In this document: piece by piece, positions 41,620 through 49,482 of the stretch
Position numbering within the stretch: position 1 is the stretch's first letter
How the letters are laid out: each line of letters starts with the position of its first letter
NCBI GenBank assembly: GCA_050251035.1
Contig: JBFWNN010000022.1
Location: 14,294-78,293 of the forward strand
Source: Taklimakanibacter sp050251035
Lineage (GTDB): Bacteria > Pseudomonadota > Alphaproteobacteria > Rhizobiales > Aestuariivirgaceae
DNA: 64,000 bases
Reading direction: 5' to 3'
Position numbers and translations under genes: made by a program
Notes under the pieces: model-generated
What the model saw: only the letters and a program-made list of their open reading frames with translations
Databases searched by the model: none
Told to the model about the DNA's origin: nothing

Positions 41620-43191
41620 ATGCCCGCACCTTTTGATCTGAATGATGATACGGTCGTCGTGGTCGTCGGTTCCGGCGCCGGCGGCGGCACGCTCGCCAAC
41701 GAGCTGGCGCAGAAAGGCGTGAAGGTCGTCTGCCTCGAGGCGGGGCCGCGCATCGAGAACCAGGATTTCGTCAATGACGAATGGCCGGCCTTCAGCCAGC
41801 TGTCCTGGCTCGACAAGCGCACCACCTCGGGAAGCTGGCGCGTCGCCACCGACTTTCCCGGCCTCCCGGCCTGGATCGTGAAGGCGGTCGGCGGCTCGAC
41901 CACGCACTGGGCCGGCGCCTCGCTGCGCTTCCAGGAGCACGAGTTCAAGGCCAGGACCACTTATGGCGACATCGCCGGCGCCAATCTGCTCGACTGGCCG
42001 CTGACGCTTTCCGAGATGGAGCCCTGGTACGCCAAGGCCGAGGACAAGATGGGCACGACCCGCACCAACAACATTCCGGGCCTGCCGGGCAACAACAACT
42101 TCAAGGTTCTGGAAGCCGGCGCCAGGAAGCTCGGCTACAAGGAAGTCAGCACCGGGCGCATGTCGATCAATTCGCAGCCGCGCAAGGGCCGCGGCTCCTG
42201 CCTGCAGATCGGCTTCTGCTTCCAGGGCTGCAAGTCGGGCGCCAAATGGTCGACGCTTTATGCCGAGATTCCCGACGGCGAGCTCACCGGCAATCTCGAA
42301 GTCAGGCCCGACGCGCAAGCGCTGACCATCACCCACAACGACCAGGGCAAGGTCGACGGCGTGGTCTATGCCGGCAAGGGCGGCAAGCAGATGAAGCAGA
42401 AGGCGCGCGTCGTCTGCGTCGCCGGCAATTCGATCGAAAGCCCGCGGCTGCTGCTCAATTCGCAGTCGGCCAAGTTCCCCGATGGCCTCGCCAATTCCTC
42501 GGGCCAGGTCGGGCGCAACTACATGCGCCACACGACGGGATCGGTCTATGCGATCTTCGAGAAGCCGGTGCACATGTATCGCGGCACCACCATGGCCGGC
42601 ATCGTCCAGGACGAGGCGCGCCATGACACGTCGCGCGGCTTCGCCGGCGGCTATGAGTTCGAGACGCTGGCGCTCGGCGTGCCGTTCATGGCGGCCTTCC
42701 TCAACCCCGGCGAATGGGGCCGCTCCTTCGCCGAGGCGATGGACGCCTATGACCGCATGGCCGGCATCTGGATCGTGGGCGAGGACATGCCGCAGCACAA
42801 CAACGCCATCACGCTGCATGCGAGCGAGAAGGACCAGTTCGGCCTGCCCGCGCCCAATGTCAATTTCGACGACCATGCCAATGACGTGGCGATGCGCGAT
42901 CACGCCTACAAGCAGGGCTCGGCGATCTATGACGCGGTGGGCGCGGTCAAGACCTTCCACACGCCGCCCTATCCCTCGACGCACAATCTCGGCACCAACC
43001 GGATGAGCGAGTTGCCGAAGGACGGCGTCGTCGACAAATGGGGCCGCACCCACGACATCCCCAACCTGTTCGTGTCGGACGGCAGCCAGTTCACCACCGG
43101 GGCGGCGGAGAATCCGACGCTGACCATCGTGGCGCTGGCCATTCGTCAGGCCGATCACATCGCGGGCGAGATGGCCAAGGGCAATCTCTGA
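41620..43191 (+). CDS. GMC family oxidoreductase (catalytic FAD subunit)
   Basis: A 523-residue flavoprotein. The FAD motif VVVVVGSGAGGGTLANELA is near the N-terminus, GGSTTHWAGASLRF is the GMC signature region, and the C-terminal HNLGTNRM plus FVSDGSQFTTGAAENPTLT carry the catalytic His/Asn pair. It resembles gluconate and sorbitol dehydrogenases that reduce cytochrome c. Likely a periplasmic sugar or alcohol oxidation with the small subunit and cytochrome of this operon. A clear terminator follows. Confidence 0.93.
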   Translation: MPAPFDLNDDTVVVVVGSGAGGGTLANELAQKGVKVVCLEAGPRIENQDFVNDEWPAFSQLSWLDKRTTSGSWRVATDFPGLPAWIVKAVGGSTTHWAGASLRFQEHEFKARTTYGDIAGANLLDWPLTLSEMEPWYAKAEDKMGTTRTNNIPGLPGNNNFKVLEAGARKLGYKEVSTGRMSINSQPRKGRGSCLQIGFCFQGCKSGAKWSTLYAEIPDGELTGNLEVRPDAQALTITHNDQGKVDGVVYAGKGGKQMKQKARVVCVAGNSIESPRLLLNSQSAKFPDGLANSSGQVGRNYMRHTTGSVYAIFEKPVHMYRGTTMAGIVQDEARHDTSRGFAGGYEFETLALGVPFMAAFLNPGEWGRSFAEAMDAYDRMAGIWIVGEDMPQHNNAITLHASEKDQFGLPAPNVNFDDHANDVAMRDHAYKQGSAIYDAVGAVKTFHTPPYPSTHNLGTNRMSELPKDGVVDKWGRTHDIPNLFVSDGSQFTTGAAENPTLTIVALAIRQADHIAGEMAKGNL

Positions 43192-43220
43192 CCATCGCCG
43201 CCGAAGATTCCTCCCGACTT

Positions 43221-43248
43221 GGGCGCCGTTGCAGAACGGCGCCTTTTT
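43221..43248 (+). terminator. rho-independent terminator of the GMC dehydrogenase operon
   Basis: GGGCGCCGTT-gcag-AACGGCGCC is a nine-base GC-rich stem followed by TTTTT. It lies 30 bases after the GMC stop and separates this operon from the one starting at 43368. Confidence 0.93.
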
Positions 43249-43367
43249 GCTTCGGCTGCAAATATGCCGAAATGGCACAGGTGATGCCGCCGCTTCAATC
43301 TTGCCCCCAAGCCCCAATCATGTAGTCTCCTGACGTCGGGGCATTGGCGAAGCTGGGAGTGCGGCAT

Positions 43368-43820
43368 ATGGCCGATGAAGATGCTTCTGCGAAGAACCTG
43401 CAGGAAAATCCGCTGGTGGCGACGCTGTTGGCGCAGGGCGCGCTGACCGCGATCAAGTTGCGCGGCTTCGTCGGGCCGTCGCCGCACAAGGACAGGATCC
43501 GGCTTTTTCCCCGTCTCGACAATCTCGCGGAATGCGTCGATATCCCGCGCGCCGCGATCATCCACACCATCAAGGCGCCGCGCTCGGCGCTCGGCGCGGT
43601 GATCCTGTGGGTCAGGAAGGACGCGACGCTCACCACCTTCCGGGTCGATGAGTCAGACACCCCCTCGCAAACGGCACCGCAGATGGAAGAACTGCGCAAG
43701 GGCCGCTTGCGCATGCGCATGCGCCGCCAGCAGTCCGCCCGCGATCCGATCTGCTTCTCGGTCTGCATGGACTGCATCTCCTGGTGTGATTGCAGCATCT
43801 GCCATTCCGAACCCGCATGA
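43368..43820 (+). CDS. protein with six-cysteine C-terminal tail, candidate precursor peptide
   Basis: A 150-residue protein from the ATG at 43368. Residues 1-98 look like a folded domain (VILWVRKDATLTTFRVDE) of no family I recognise. Residues 108-121 are very basic (KGRLRMRMRRQQ). The last 25 residues hold Cys129, 133, 136, 140, 142 and 145, spaced C-x3-C-x2-C-x3-C-x-C-x2-C, ending HSEPA. This leader, basic hinge and Cys-rich tail arrangement is what a modified-peptide precursor would show; a metal-binding tail is the alternative. Its stop overlaps the next start (ATGA), and the next two genes encode possible modifying enzymes. Confidence 0.8.
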   Translation: MADEDASAKNLQENPLVATLLAQGALTAIKLRGFVGPSPHKDRIRLFPRLDNLAECVDIPRAAIIHTIKAPRSALGAVILWVRKDATLTTFRVDESDTPSQTAPQMEELRKGRLRMRMRRQQSARDPICFSVCMDCISWCDCSICHSEPA

Positions 43821-44833
43821 GATTCGCCGCGTTCCTCGAGCGGCTCGACGGGCTCCATTTTCCGAAGGGGCGCGATGCGACGCATCCCGACCGGCCGCTG
43901 GTGCAATCGGCGCGGGCGCTGGTCGAGGACGCGCTGCGCGATGACGAGTTCCTGGCCGACTGCATCGCGCGCGAGCTCGACCTGATCGCCAGCGAGACGC
44001 CCCGCCGCGGGCTCGTGCCCTTCTTCGTCATGCCGGAGCTCGGAATTAGATTTGCGCTGGGTTATTGGGCGCCGGGTCATGGCGCGGGCGCCCATGAGCA
44101 CACCGCCTGGACGGTGACCGCCGTGTGCCGCAACGAGCTGGAAGTCCTGACCTATGATCGCGCCGAATCCTACCGCACGCGCCAGCTCGTCCCCAAGAAC
44201 CGCTTCCATGCCGAGGCCGGGCGGGTCGGCTTCATCAGCGAGCCCTGCATCCACGAGCCCAGGAACATCTCGTCCGACTGGTCGCTGTCCTTCCACATGT
44301 CGAGCCCTTTGGACGGCAGGCCGCGGGCGGAGACCGCCGACGAATTGCCGGCCCTGCGCGAGCGCCGAAGGCGGCGCTTCGCCGGCCTCGGCGACCATCC
44401 CTATGCGCGGGTGATCTTCACCCGCCAGCGCAACAAGTGCCTGCACCTCCTGGCGCGCATCGCCGCGCGGATGAACGCCGCGCAGGGCGCCGCGCTGGTC
44501 GAAAGATGCCATGCCATGGGCTCCACCCGGACGCGCAATCTCCTGCGCCGGGAGCCCAACGCCGTGCGGCGGATCACGCTTGCCCGCGCGCATTCCTCTC
44601 TCGATCTGCATCTGCGCCGTGACGGCGACATGATCGCCCTCGATGCCGAGGCGCCGCAGGGGCTGATCGAGGAGTTCGCCCTCGCCGACGACGCCGGCGA
44701 GGCCATGGACTTCATCCTGCGCGAGCCGGTGTTCGACGCCGCCGCCATTCCCGGCGCCTTCTCCGATGAGGAACGCATCGACCTCGTCGAGGCGCTGGAG
44801 GAGACCGGCCTGTTCAGGAGGATCGAGACATGA
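43817..44833 (+). CDS. cysteine-dioxygenase-like cupin with extra C-terminal domain
   Basis: A 338-residue protein. Residues about 60-165 form a cysteine-dioxygenase-type cupin: metal ligands His93 and His95 (GAHEHTAW) and His146 (CIHEPRN), with His160 in LSFHMSSP corresponding to the second-sphere His of CDO. The Tyr that forms the Cys-Tyr crosslink in mammalian CDO is replaced (Ser162). A C-terminal region of about 80 residues (258-335) is not part of CDO and resembles the C-terminus of the next protein. Probably a non-haem iron thiol oxygenase, maybe acting on cysteines of the preceding gene product. ATGA overlaps on both sides. Confidence 0.82.
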   Translation: MRFAAFLERLDGLHFPKGRDATHPDRPLVQSARALVEDALRDDEFLADCIARELDLIASETPRRGLVPFFVMPELGIRFALGYWAPGHGAGAHEHTAWTVTAVCRNELEVLTYDRAESYRTRQLVPKNRFHAEAGRVGFISEPCIHEPRNISSDWSLSFHMSSPLDGRPRAETADELPALRERRRRRFAGLGDHPYARVIFTRQRNKCLHLLARIAARMNAAQGAALVERCHAMGSTRTRNLLRREPNAVRRITLARAHSSLDLHLRRDGDMIALDAEAPQGLIEEFALADDAGEAMDFILREPVFDAAAIPGAFSDEERIDLVEALEETGLFRRIET

Positions 44834-45507
44834 CCGACGCGCCGGCGGCGGAAAGCCTGTCGCCCATGAAGGTCTTGGCCGCTCTCGACTATGAGGCGCC
44901 CTTCCTCATCGAGAAGCTGGTCAAGGATCACATCGCCGACACGCCGGAGGAAGCCGAGGCCCTGTTCGCCGAGGTGAAGCGCTATCTGGTGATCGCCGCA
45001 CTCGATTCCGACAAGAGCTGGCACATGTATTCGTTGCGCATCGATGAATGCTGGCACCAGTTCATCCTGTTCACCAAGCAGTATACCGAGTTCTGCAAGC
45101 TCCATTTCGGCCGTTATGTCCCGCATGCCCCGAGCAATTCGCCGGATGCCGGCATCGCGCCGAAGCAGCGCACGACTTTCCGCGAGTTCAATGCGCGCTA
45201 CCAGGAGCTCTTCCAGTCGCCATTGCCGGAGATCTGGGTCGATGCGCGCAACGTCACGCTCAACCGCCGTGTCCACAATGATCGGCAAGACCGCCTCGAG
45301 CTGCGCGTCGATGACGGCATGATCGAGATATTGAACAAGGACGGTGAGCCGGTCGCGGCGGTCAACGACCTGGCCGGCGAGGCCCTGGGCTTCATCGGCC
45401 GGACCGGCGCCTTCTATGTGCGTGAGTTGCCGGGTCTCGACGACGAGGAGAAAGTGGCCTTGGCCTCGATGCTGGTCGAGTGCCGGGTGTTGCGCCTGGC
45501 CTCGTGA
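44830..45507 (+). CDS. GRDP-like (glycine-rich domain-containing protein-like) protein
   Basis: A 225-residue protein. Residues about 15-130 match the domain of plant and bacterial GRDP-like proteins: a helical region with KSWHMYSLRIDECWHQFIL followed by CKLHFGRYVPHAPS, with conserved Trp-His and His-Pro-like positions. Residues about 153-222 (LELRVDDGMIEILNKDGEPV ... LPGLDDEEKVALASMLVECR) resemble the tail of the cupin upstream. Such domains occur in some peptide natural-product clusters, but their biochemical role is unclear. Last gene of the coupled trio. Confidence 0.8.
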   Translation: MTDAPAAESLSPMKVLAALDYEAPFLIEKLVKDHIADTPEEAEALFAEVKRYLVIAALDSDKSWHMYSLRIDECWHQFILFTKQYTEFCKLHFGRYVPHAPSNSPDAGIAPKQRTTFREFNARYQELFQSPLPEIWVDARNVTLNRRVHNDRQDRLELRVDDGMIEILNKDGEPVAAVNDLAGEALGFIGRTGAFYVRELPGLDDEEKVALASMLVECRVLRLAS

Positions 45508-45523
45508 AGTAGGCCGCCGAATC

Positions 45524-45796
45524 CTACTTTGGCGCCGAGGCCTGGATGGCGAGCGCGTGCACGCGCGACTTGAGCTCTTCGGCGAGCGCGTCGTTCACCA
45601 TGCGATGGGTGGCGAGGCGGCTCTTGCCGGTGAAGGCTTCCGACACAATTTTGACGCGGAAATGGCTTTCACCATGAGGATGCGATCCGGCATGGCCGGC
45701 ATGCAGATGCGACTCGTCGACGACGTCGAGCGTCTGCGGCTGAAAGACGCGCGCGAGCTTGTCCTTGATATGTGTGCCTACGGGTCCCAGCGCCAT
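45524..45796 (-). CDS. bolA: BolA family protein
   Basis: About 90 residues from the ATG at 45796, preceded by GAGGAG. It has the BolA fold: GPVGTHIKDKLARVF, VDESHLHAGH with the invariant His residues, and SHFRVKIVSEAFTGKSRLATH. BolA proteins bind [2Fe-2S] with monothiol glutaredoxins and regulate iron-sulfur assembly. Divergent from the DnaJ-like gene with only about 40 bases between starts; this bolA-DnaJ-cobS order is typical of Hyphomicrobiales. Confidence 0.95.
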   Translation of the reverse strand: MALGPVGTHIKDKLARVFQPQTLDVVDESHLHAGHAGSHPHGESHFRVKIVSEAFTGKSRLATHRMVNDALAEELKSRVHALAIQASAPK

Positions 45797-45837
45797 GACT
45801 TGCTCCTCGATCAACTGATGCCCATAATTAGGCGACG

Positions 45838-46440
45838 ATGAAGCTCGATTCCAAATATTTCGACAAGATCAGGGTCAAGCCGGGCGAAGAGCGCGTCACG
45901 CGCGGCAAGCACCCCAATTGCGAATGGCCGGGTTGCGCCAAGCCCGGGCGCCACAAGGCGCCCAAGGGCCGCGACCAGGAAGGCCAGTTCCATGCCTTCT
46001 GCCTGGAGCATGTGCAGCAATACAATAAGACCTACAATTATTTTGCCGGCATGAAGGATGATGCCGTCCGCGACTTCCAGAAGGAGGCGGCGACCGGCCA
46101 TCGCCCGACCTGGAAGCTCGGCCAGAATTCGAGCACGATGAATGCCAAGGGTCGGCGCGCCCGGCCCGGCGACTTCCGCGACCCGTTCAACCTCCTGGGC
46201 GAGGACGGCCAGCCGGGGACGGGCGCGAGCGCCGCCCGCCCCATTCGCAATGCTGAATTGAAAGCCTTGCATACGCTGGGCCTCGACGAGACGGCGACCA
46301 GGGAAAAGGTCCGCAGCCAGTACAAGACCCTGGTGAAGCGGCTGCATCCGGACGCCAACAATGGCAGCCGGGCGAACGAGGACACGCTGAAGGCGGTCAT
46401 CCAGGCCTATGATTATTTGCGCTCGACGGGCTTTTGCTGA
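45838..46440 (+). CDS. J-domain (DnaJ-like) protein
   Basis: A 200-residue protein with a short Cys/His-containing N-terminal region (CEWPGCAKPGRH ... FCLEHVQQYN) and a C-terminal J domain from about residue 140, with the HPD motif in RLHPDANNGSR. The J domain would activate a Hsp70 partner; the specific client is unknown. It is followed by a 145-base gap that holds the cobS leader. Confidence 0.93.
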   Translation: MKLDSKYFDKIRVKPGEERVTRGKHPNCEWPGCAKPGRHKAPKGRDQEGQFHAFCLEHVQQYNKTYNYFAGMKDDAVRDFQKEAATGHRPTWKLGQNSSTMNAKGRRARPGDFRDPFNLLGEDGQPGTGASAARPIRNAELKALHTLGLDETATREKVRSQYKTLVKRLHPDANNGSRANEDTLKAVIQAYDYLRSTGFC

Positions 46441-46585
46441 TTTCGGCGGAACATCGCCTTTTGAGCATTTCCACCAAAGTGGTGATCGTTGCGGGCCGGG
46501 AAAGCCGCCTGCAGCCTTGCTCCGGCCCCCTTGACCGTCTAGAACCCTCCGCATTCCGAGACTCGATAGTAGTGGCTATAGACCT

Positions 46586-47575
46586 ATGACCGCGACCACC
46601 AATGGCGAAGCAGCCCCCCTCCCCGACATGAAGGTGTCGGTGCGGCAGGTGTTCGGCTTCGATTCGAACCTTGAAATTCCGGCGTATTCCCGGACCAGCG
46701 AGCATGTGCCCGATCTCGACGAGGACTATCTCTTCAACCGCGAGACCACGCTCGCCATCCTGGCCGGCTTCGCCTACAACCGCCGCGTCATGATCACCGG
46801 CTATCACGGCACCGGCAAGTCGACCCATATCGAGCAGGTCGCCGCCCGCCTCAACTGGCCGTGCATCCGCATCAATCTCGACAGCCATATCAGCCGCATC
46901 GATCTCATCGGCAAGGACGCCATCGTTCTCAAGGACGGCAAGCAGATCACCGAGTTCCGCGAAGGCATCCTGCCCTGGTCCTATCAGCACAATGTGGCGC
47001 TCGTCTTCGACGAGTATGACGCCGGCCGGCCGGACGTCATGTTCGTCATCCAGCGCATCCTCGAATCCTCGGGCAAGCTGACGCTGCTCGACCAGTCGCG
47101 GGTGATCCGCCCGCATCCCGCCTTCCGGCTGTTCTCGACCGCCAACACCATCGGCCTCGGCGACACCACCGGCCTCTATCACGGCACCCAGCAGATCAAC
47201 CAGGCGCAGATGGACCGCTGGTCGATCGTCACCGCCCTCAACTACCTGCCGCATGCGCAGGAAGTCGGCATCGTGCTCGCCAAGACCAAGAGCTACGACA
47301 ACGAGAAGGGCCGCAAGGTCATCGCCAACATGGTGCGCGTCGCCGACCTGACCCGCAACGCCTTCATGCAGGGCGACCTGTCGACGGTCATGAGCCCGCG
47401 CACGGTGATGACCTGGGCGCAGAACGCCGAGATCTTCGACGATCTGGGCTTCGCCTTCCGCGTCACCTTCCTCAACAAGTGCGACGAGCTCGAGCGCGCC
47501 CTGGTCGCTGAATTCTATCAGCGCTGTTTCGGCGAGGAACTTCCCGAATCCCCGGCGCATGTCGCTCTGTCATGA
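46586..47575 (+). CDS. cobS: cobaltochelatase subunit CobS
   Basis: AAA+ ATPase of 329 residues in the aerobic cobaltochelatase. Walker A is GYHGTGKSTHIE and Walker B is VALVFDEYDAGRPD. CobS and CobT form the chaperone-like ring that helps CobN insert cobalt into hydrogenobyrinate diamide. cobN is not in the window. It is 14 bases from cobT. Confidence 0.96.
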   Translation: MTATTNGEAAPLPDMKVSVRQVFGFDSNLEIPAYSRTSEHVPDLDEDYLFNRETTLAILAGFAYNRRVMITGYHGTGKSTHIEQVAARLNWPCIRINLDSHISRIDLIGKDAIVLKDGKQITEFREGILPWSYQHNVALVFDEYDAGRPDVMFVIQRILESSGKLTLLDQSRVIRPHPAFRLFSTANTIGLGDTTGLYHGTQQINQAQMDRWSIVTALNYLPHAQEVGIVLAKTKSYDNEKGRKVIANMVRVADLTRNAFMQGDLSTVMSPRTVMTWAQNAEIFDDLGFAFRVTFLNKCDELERALVAEFYQRCFGEELPESPAHVALS

Positions 47576-47589
47576 GAGGCTGATGGGCC

Positions 47590-49482
47590 ATGGCCCAGGA
47601 CCGCGAAGGACCGGCAGGCGAGTTCCGTAATGTCCTTACCCTGGCGATGAAGACCATCGCCGGCGAGCCCGAGTTGTCGGTCTCCTTCGGCGCCGAGACG
47701 CCGGGTCTGCAGGGCAAGAAGGTCAAGCTGCCGCAGGTCTCGATCGAGCTCAACCGCGAAGAGGTCGCCATCACCCGCGGCATCTCCGATAGTTTCGCCA
47801 TGCGTCTCGCCAATCACGACGATGGGGTGCACAACCGCTATCGCCCGGAAGGTAAGAATGCGCGGGCGATGTTCGAGGCGGTGGAGCAGGCGCGTGTCGA
47901 ATGCATCGGCGCGCGGGCGATGCCGGGCATGGCCAACAACATCACCGCCATGCTGCAGGACCGCTACCAGAAGAAGCTGGGCGGAAGGCCTGCGACCAAG
48001 AAGGATGCGCCGCTCGAGGAGGCCGTCGCTCTCCTGGTGCGCGAGCGGCTGACCGGCGCCGCGCCGCCGGCCGAGGCCAAGGCGCTGGTCGATCTGTGGC
48101 GGCCCTGGGTCGAGGAGAAGGCGGCGTCCCATCTCGACCATCTGACCAACGCCATCGGCGACCAGGCGGCTTTCGCGCGCATGTCGCGCGACATCATCGC
48201 CGCCCTCGACATGGCCGACGAGCTCGGCGAGGATCCCGACGAGAGCGACGACTCCGATCAGAACGAAGAGGCCGAGCCCGATTCCGGCGACCAGCAGGAG
48301 ACGCCGGACGGCGAGGACCAGGAAAGCCAGCAATCGGCCTCGGAGGAGCTGCAGGACACCGAGGGCGAGACCGACGCTTCCGAGATGGACGCCCAGCAGC
48401 TCGACATCGACGACATGCCGGACGACATGGAGAGCGAGGACGCGCCCGACGGCGAGGAGCCGTGGCGCCCGCAATTGCCCTTCTCGTCGCTCTCCAACGA
48501 GGATTTCTACAAGGTCTACACCAACCAGTTCGACGAGGAGATCGCGGCCGAGGATCTCTGCGATGCCGAGGAGCTGACGCGCTTGCGGAACTATCTCGAC
48601 AAGCAGCTCTCCAATCTCCAGGGCGTGGTGGCGCGCCTCGCCAACCGCCTGCAGCGTCGGCTCATGGCGCAGCAGAACCGCTCCTGGGATTTCGATCTCG
48701 AGGAGGGTCTGCTCGACGCCTCGCGCCTGCCGCGCGTCATCATCGATCCCCTGCACGCGCTCTCCTTCAAGGTCGAGCAGGACATGCAGTTCCGCGACAC
48801 GGTGGTGACGCTCTTGCTCGACAATTCGGGCTCGATGCGCGGGCGGCCGATCACCGTCGCCGCCACCTGCGCCGACATCCTGGCGCGCACGCTCGAGCGC
48901 TGCGGCGTCAAGGTCGAGATCCTGGGCTTCACCACCCGGGCCTGGAAGGGCGGCCAGTCGCGCGAGAAATGGCTCGCCGCCGGCAAGCCCGGCAATCCCG
49001 GCCGCCTCAACGACCTGCGCCACATCATCTACAAGTCCGCCGACAGCCCCTGGCGCCGGGCGCGCCGCAATCTGGGCCTCATGATGCGCGAGGGCCTGCT
49101 CAAGGAGAATATCGATGGCGAGGCGCTGATCTGGGCGCACAATCGCCTGCTCGCCAGGAGCGAGCAGCGCCGCATATTGATGGTGATCTCGGACGGCGCT
49201 CCCGTCGATGATTCCACCCTCTCGGTCAATTCCGGCAATTATCTCGAGAAGCATCTGCGCCAGATCATCATCGACATCGAGAACCGCTCGCCGGTCGAGC
49301 TCATCGCCATCGGCATCGGCCATGACGTGACGCGCTACTACAAGCGCGCCGTGACCATTGTCGACGCCGAGGAGCTGGGCGGCGCCATGACCGAGAAGCT
49401 CGCCGAGCTCTTCGAGGAGCGGGCGCCCGCGCCGACGCGAAAAGCGCCCGGCAAGGCCCCCGCCAAGCGCCGGCTCAATTGA
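47590..49482 (+). CDS. cobT: cobaltochelatase subunit CobT
   Basis: CobT of 630 residues. A conserved N-terminal domain is followed by a long acidic stretch (about residues 215-290, rich in Asp/Glu/Ser/Gln) and a C-terminal von Willebrand A domain with the MIDAS sequence LLLDNSGSMRGRP. It forms the partner ring to CobS. The stop overlaps the next start by one base (TGATG). Confidence 0.96.
   Translation: MAQDREGPAGEFRNVLTLAMKTIAGEPELSVSFGAETPGLQGKKVKLPQVSIELNREEVAITRGISDSFAMRLANHDDGVHNRYRPEGKNARAMFEAVEQARVECIGARAMPGMANNITAMLQDRYQKKLGGRPATKKDAPLEEAVALLVRERLTGAAPPAEAKALVDLWRPWVEEKAASHLDHLTNAIGDQAAFARMSRDIIAALDMADELGEDPDESDDSDQNEEAEPDSGDQQETPDGEDQESQQSASEELQDTEGETDASEMDAQQLDIDDMPDDMESEDAPDGEEPWRPQLPFSSLSNEDFYKVYTNQFDEEIAAEDLCDAEELTRLRNYLDKQLSNLQGVVARLANRLQRRLMAQQNRSWDFDLEEGLLDASRLPRVIIDPLHALSFKVEQDMQFRDTVVTLLLDNSGSMRGRPITVAATCADILARTLERCGVKVEILGFTTRAWKGGQSREKWLAAGKPGNPGRLNDLRHIIYKSADSPWRRARRNLGLMMREGLLKENIDGEALIWAHNRLLARSEQRRILMVISDGAPVDDSTLSVNSGNYLEKHLRQIIIDIENRSPVELIAIGIGHDVTRYYKRAVTIVDAEELGGAMTEKLAELFEERAPAPTRKAPGKAPAKRRLN

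Noticed and set aside
41026..43317. 763-codon minus-strand frame opposite the GMC oxidoreductase
   Set aside because: Very long, but a by-product of GC-rich third positions; the plus strand has a clear GMC and small-subunit gene.
47518..49323. 601-codon minus-strand frame opposite cobT
   Set aside because: Shadow of cobT; Leu/Val/Gly/Arg-rich without motifs.
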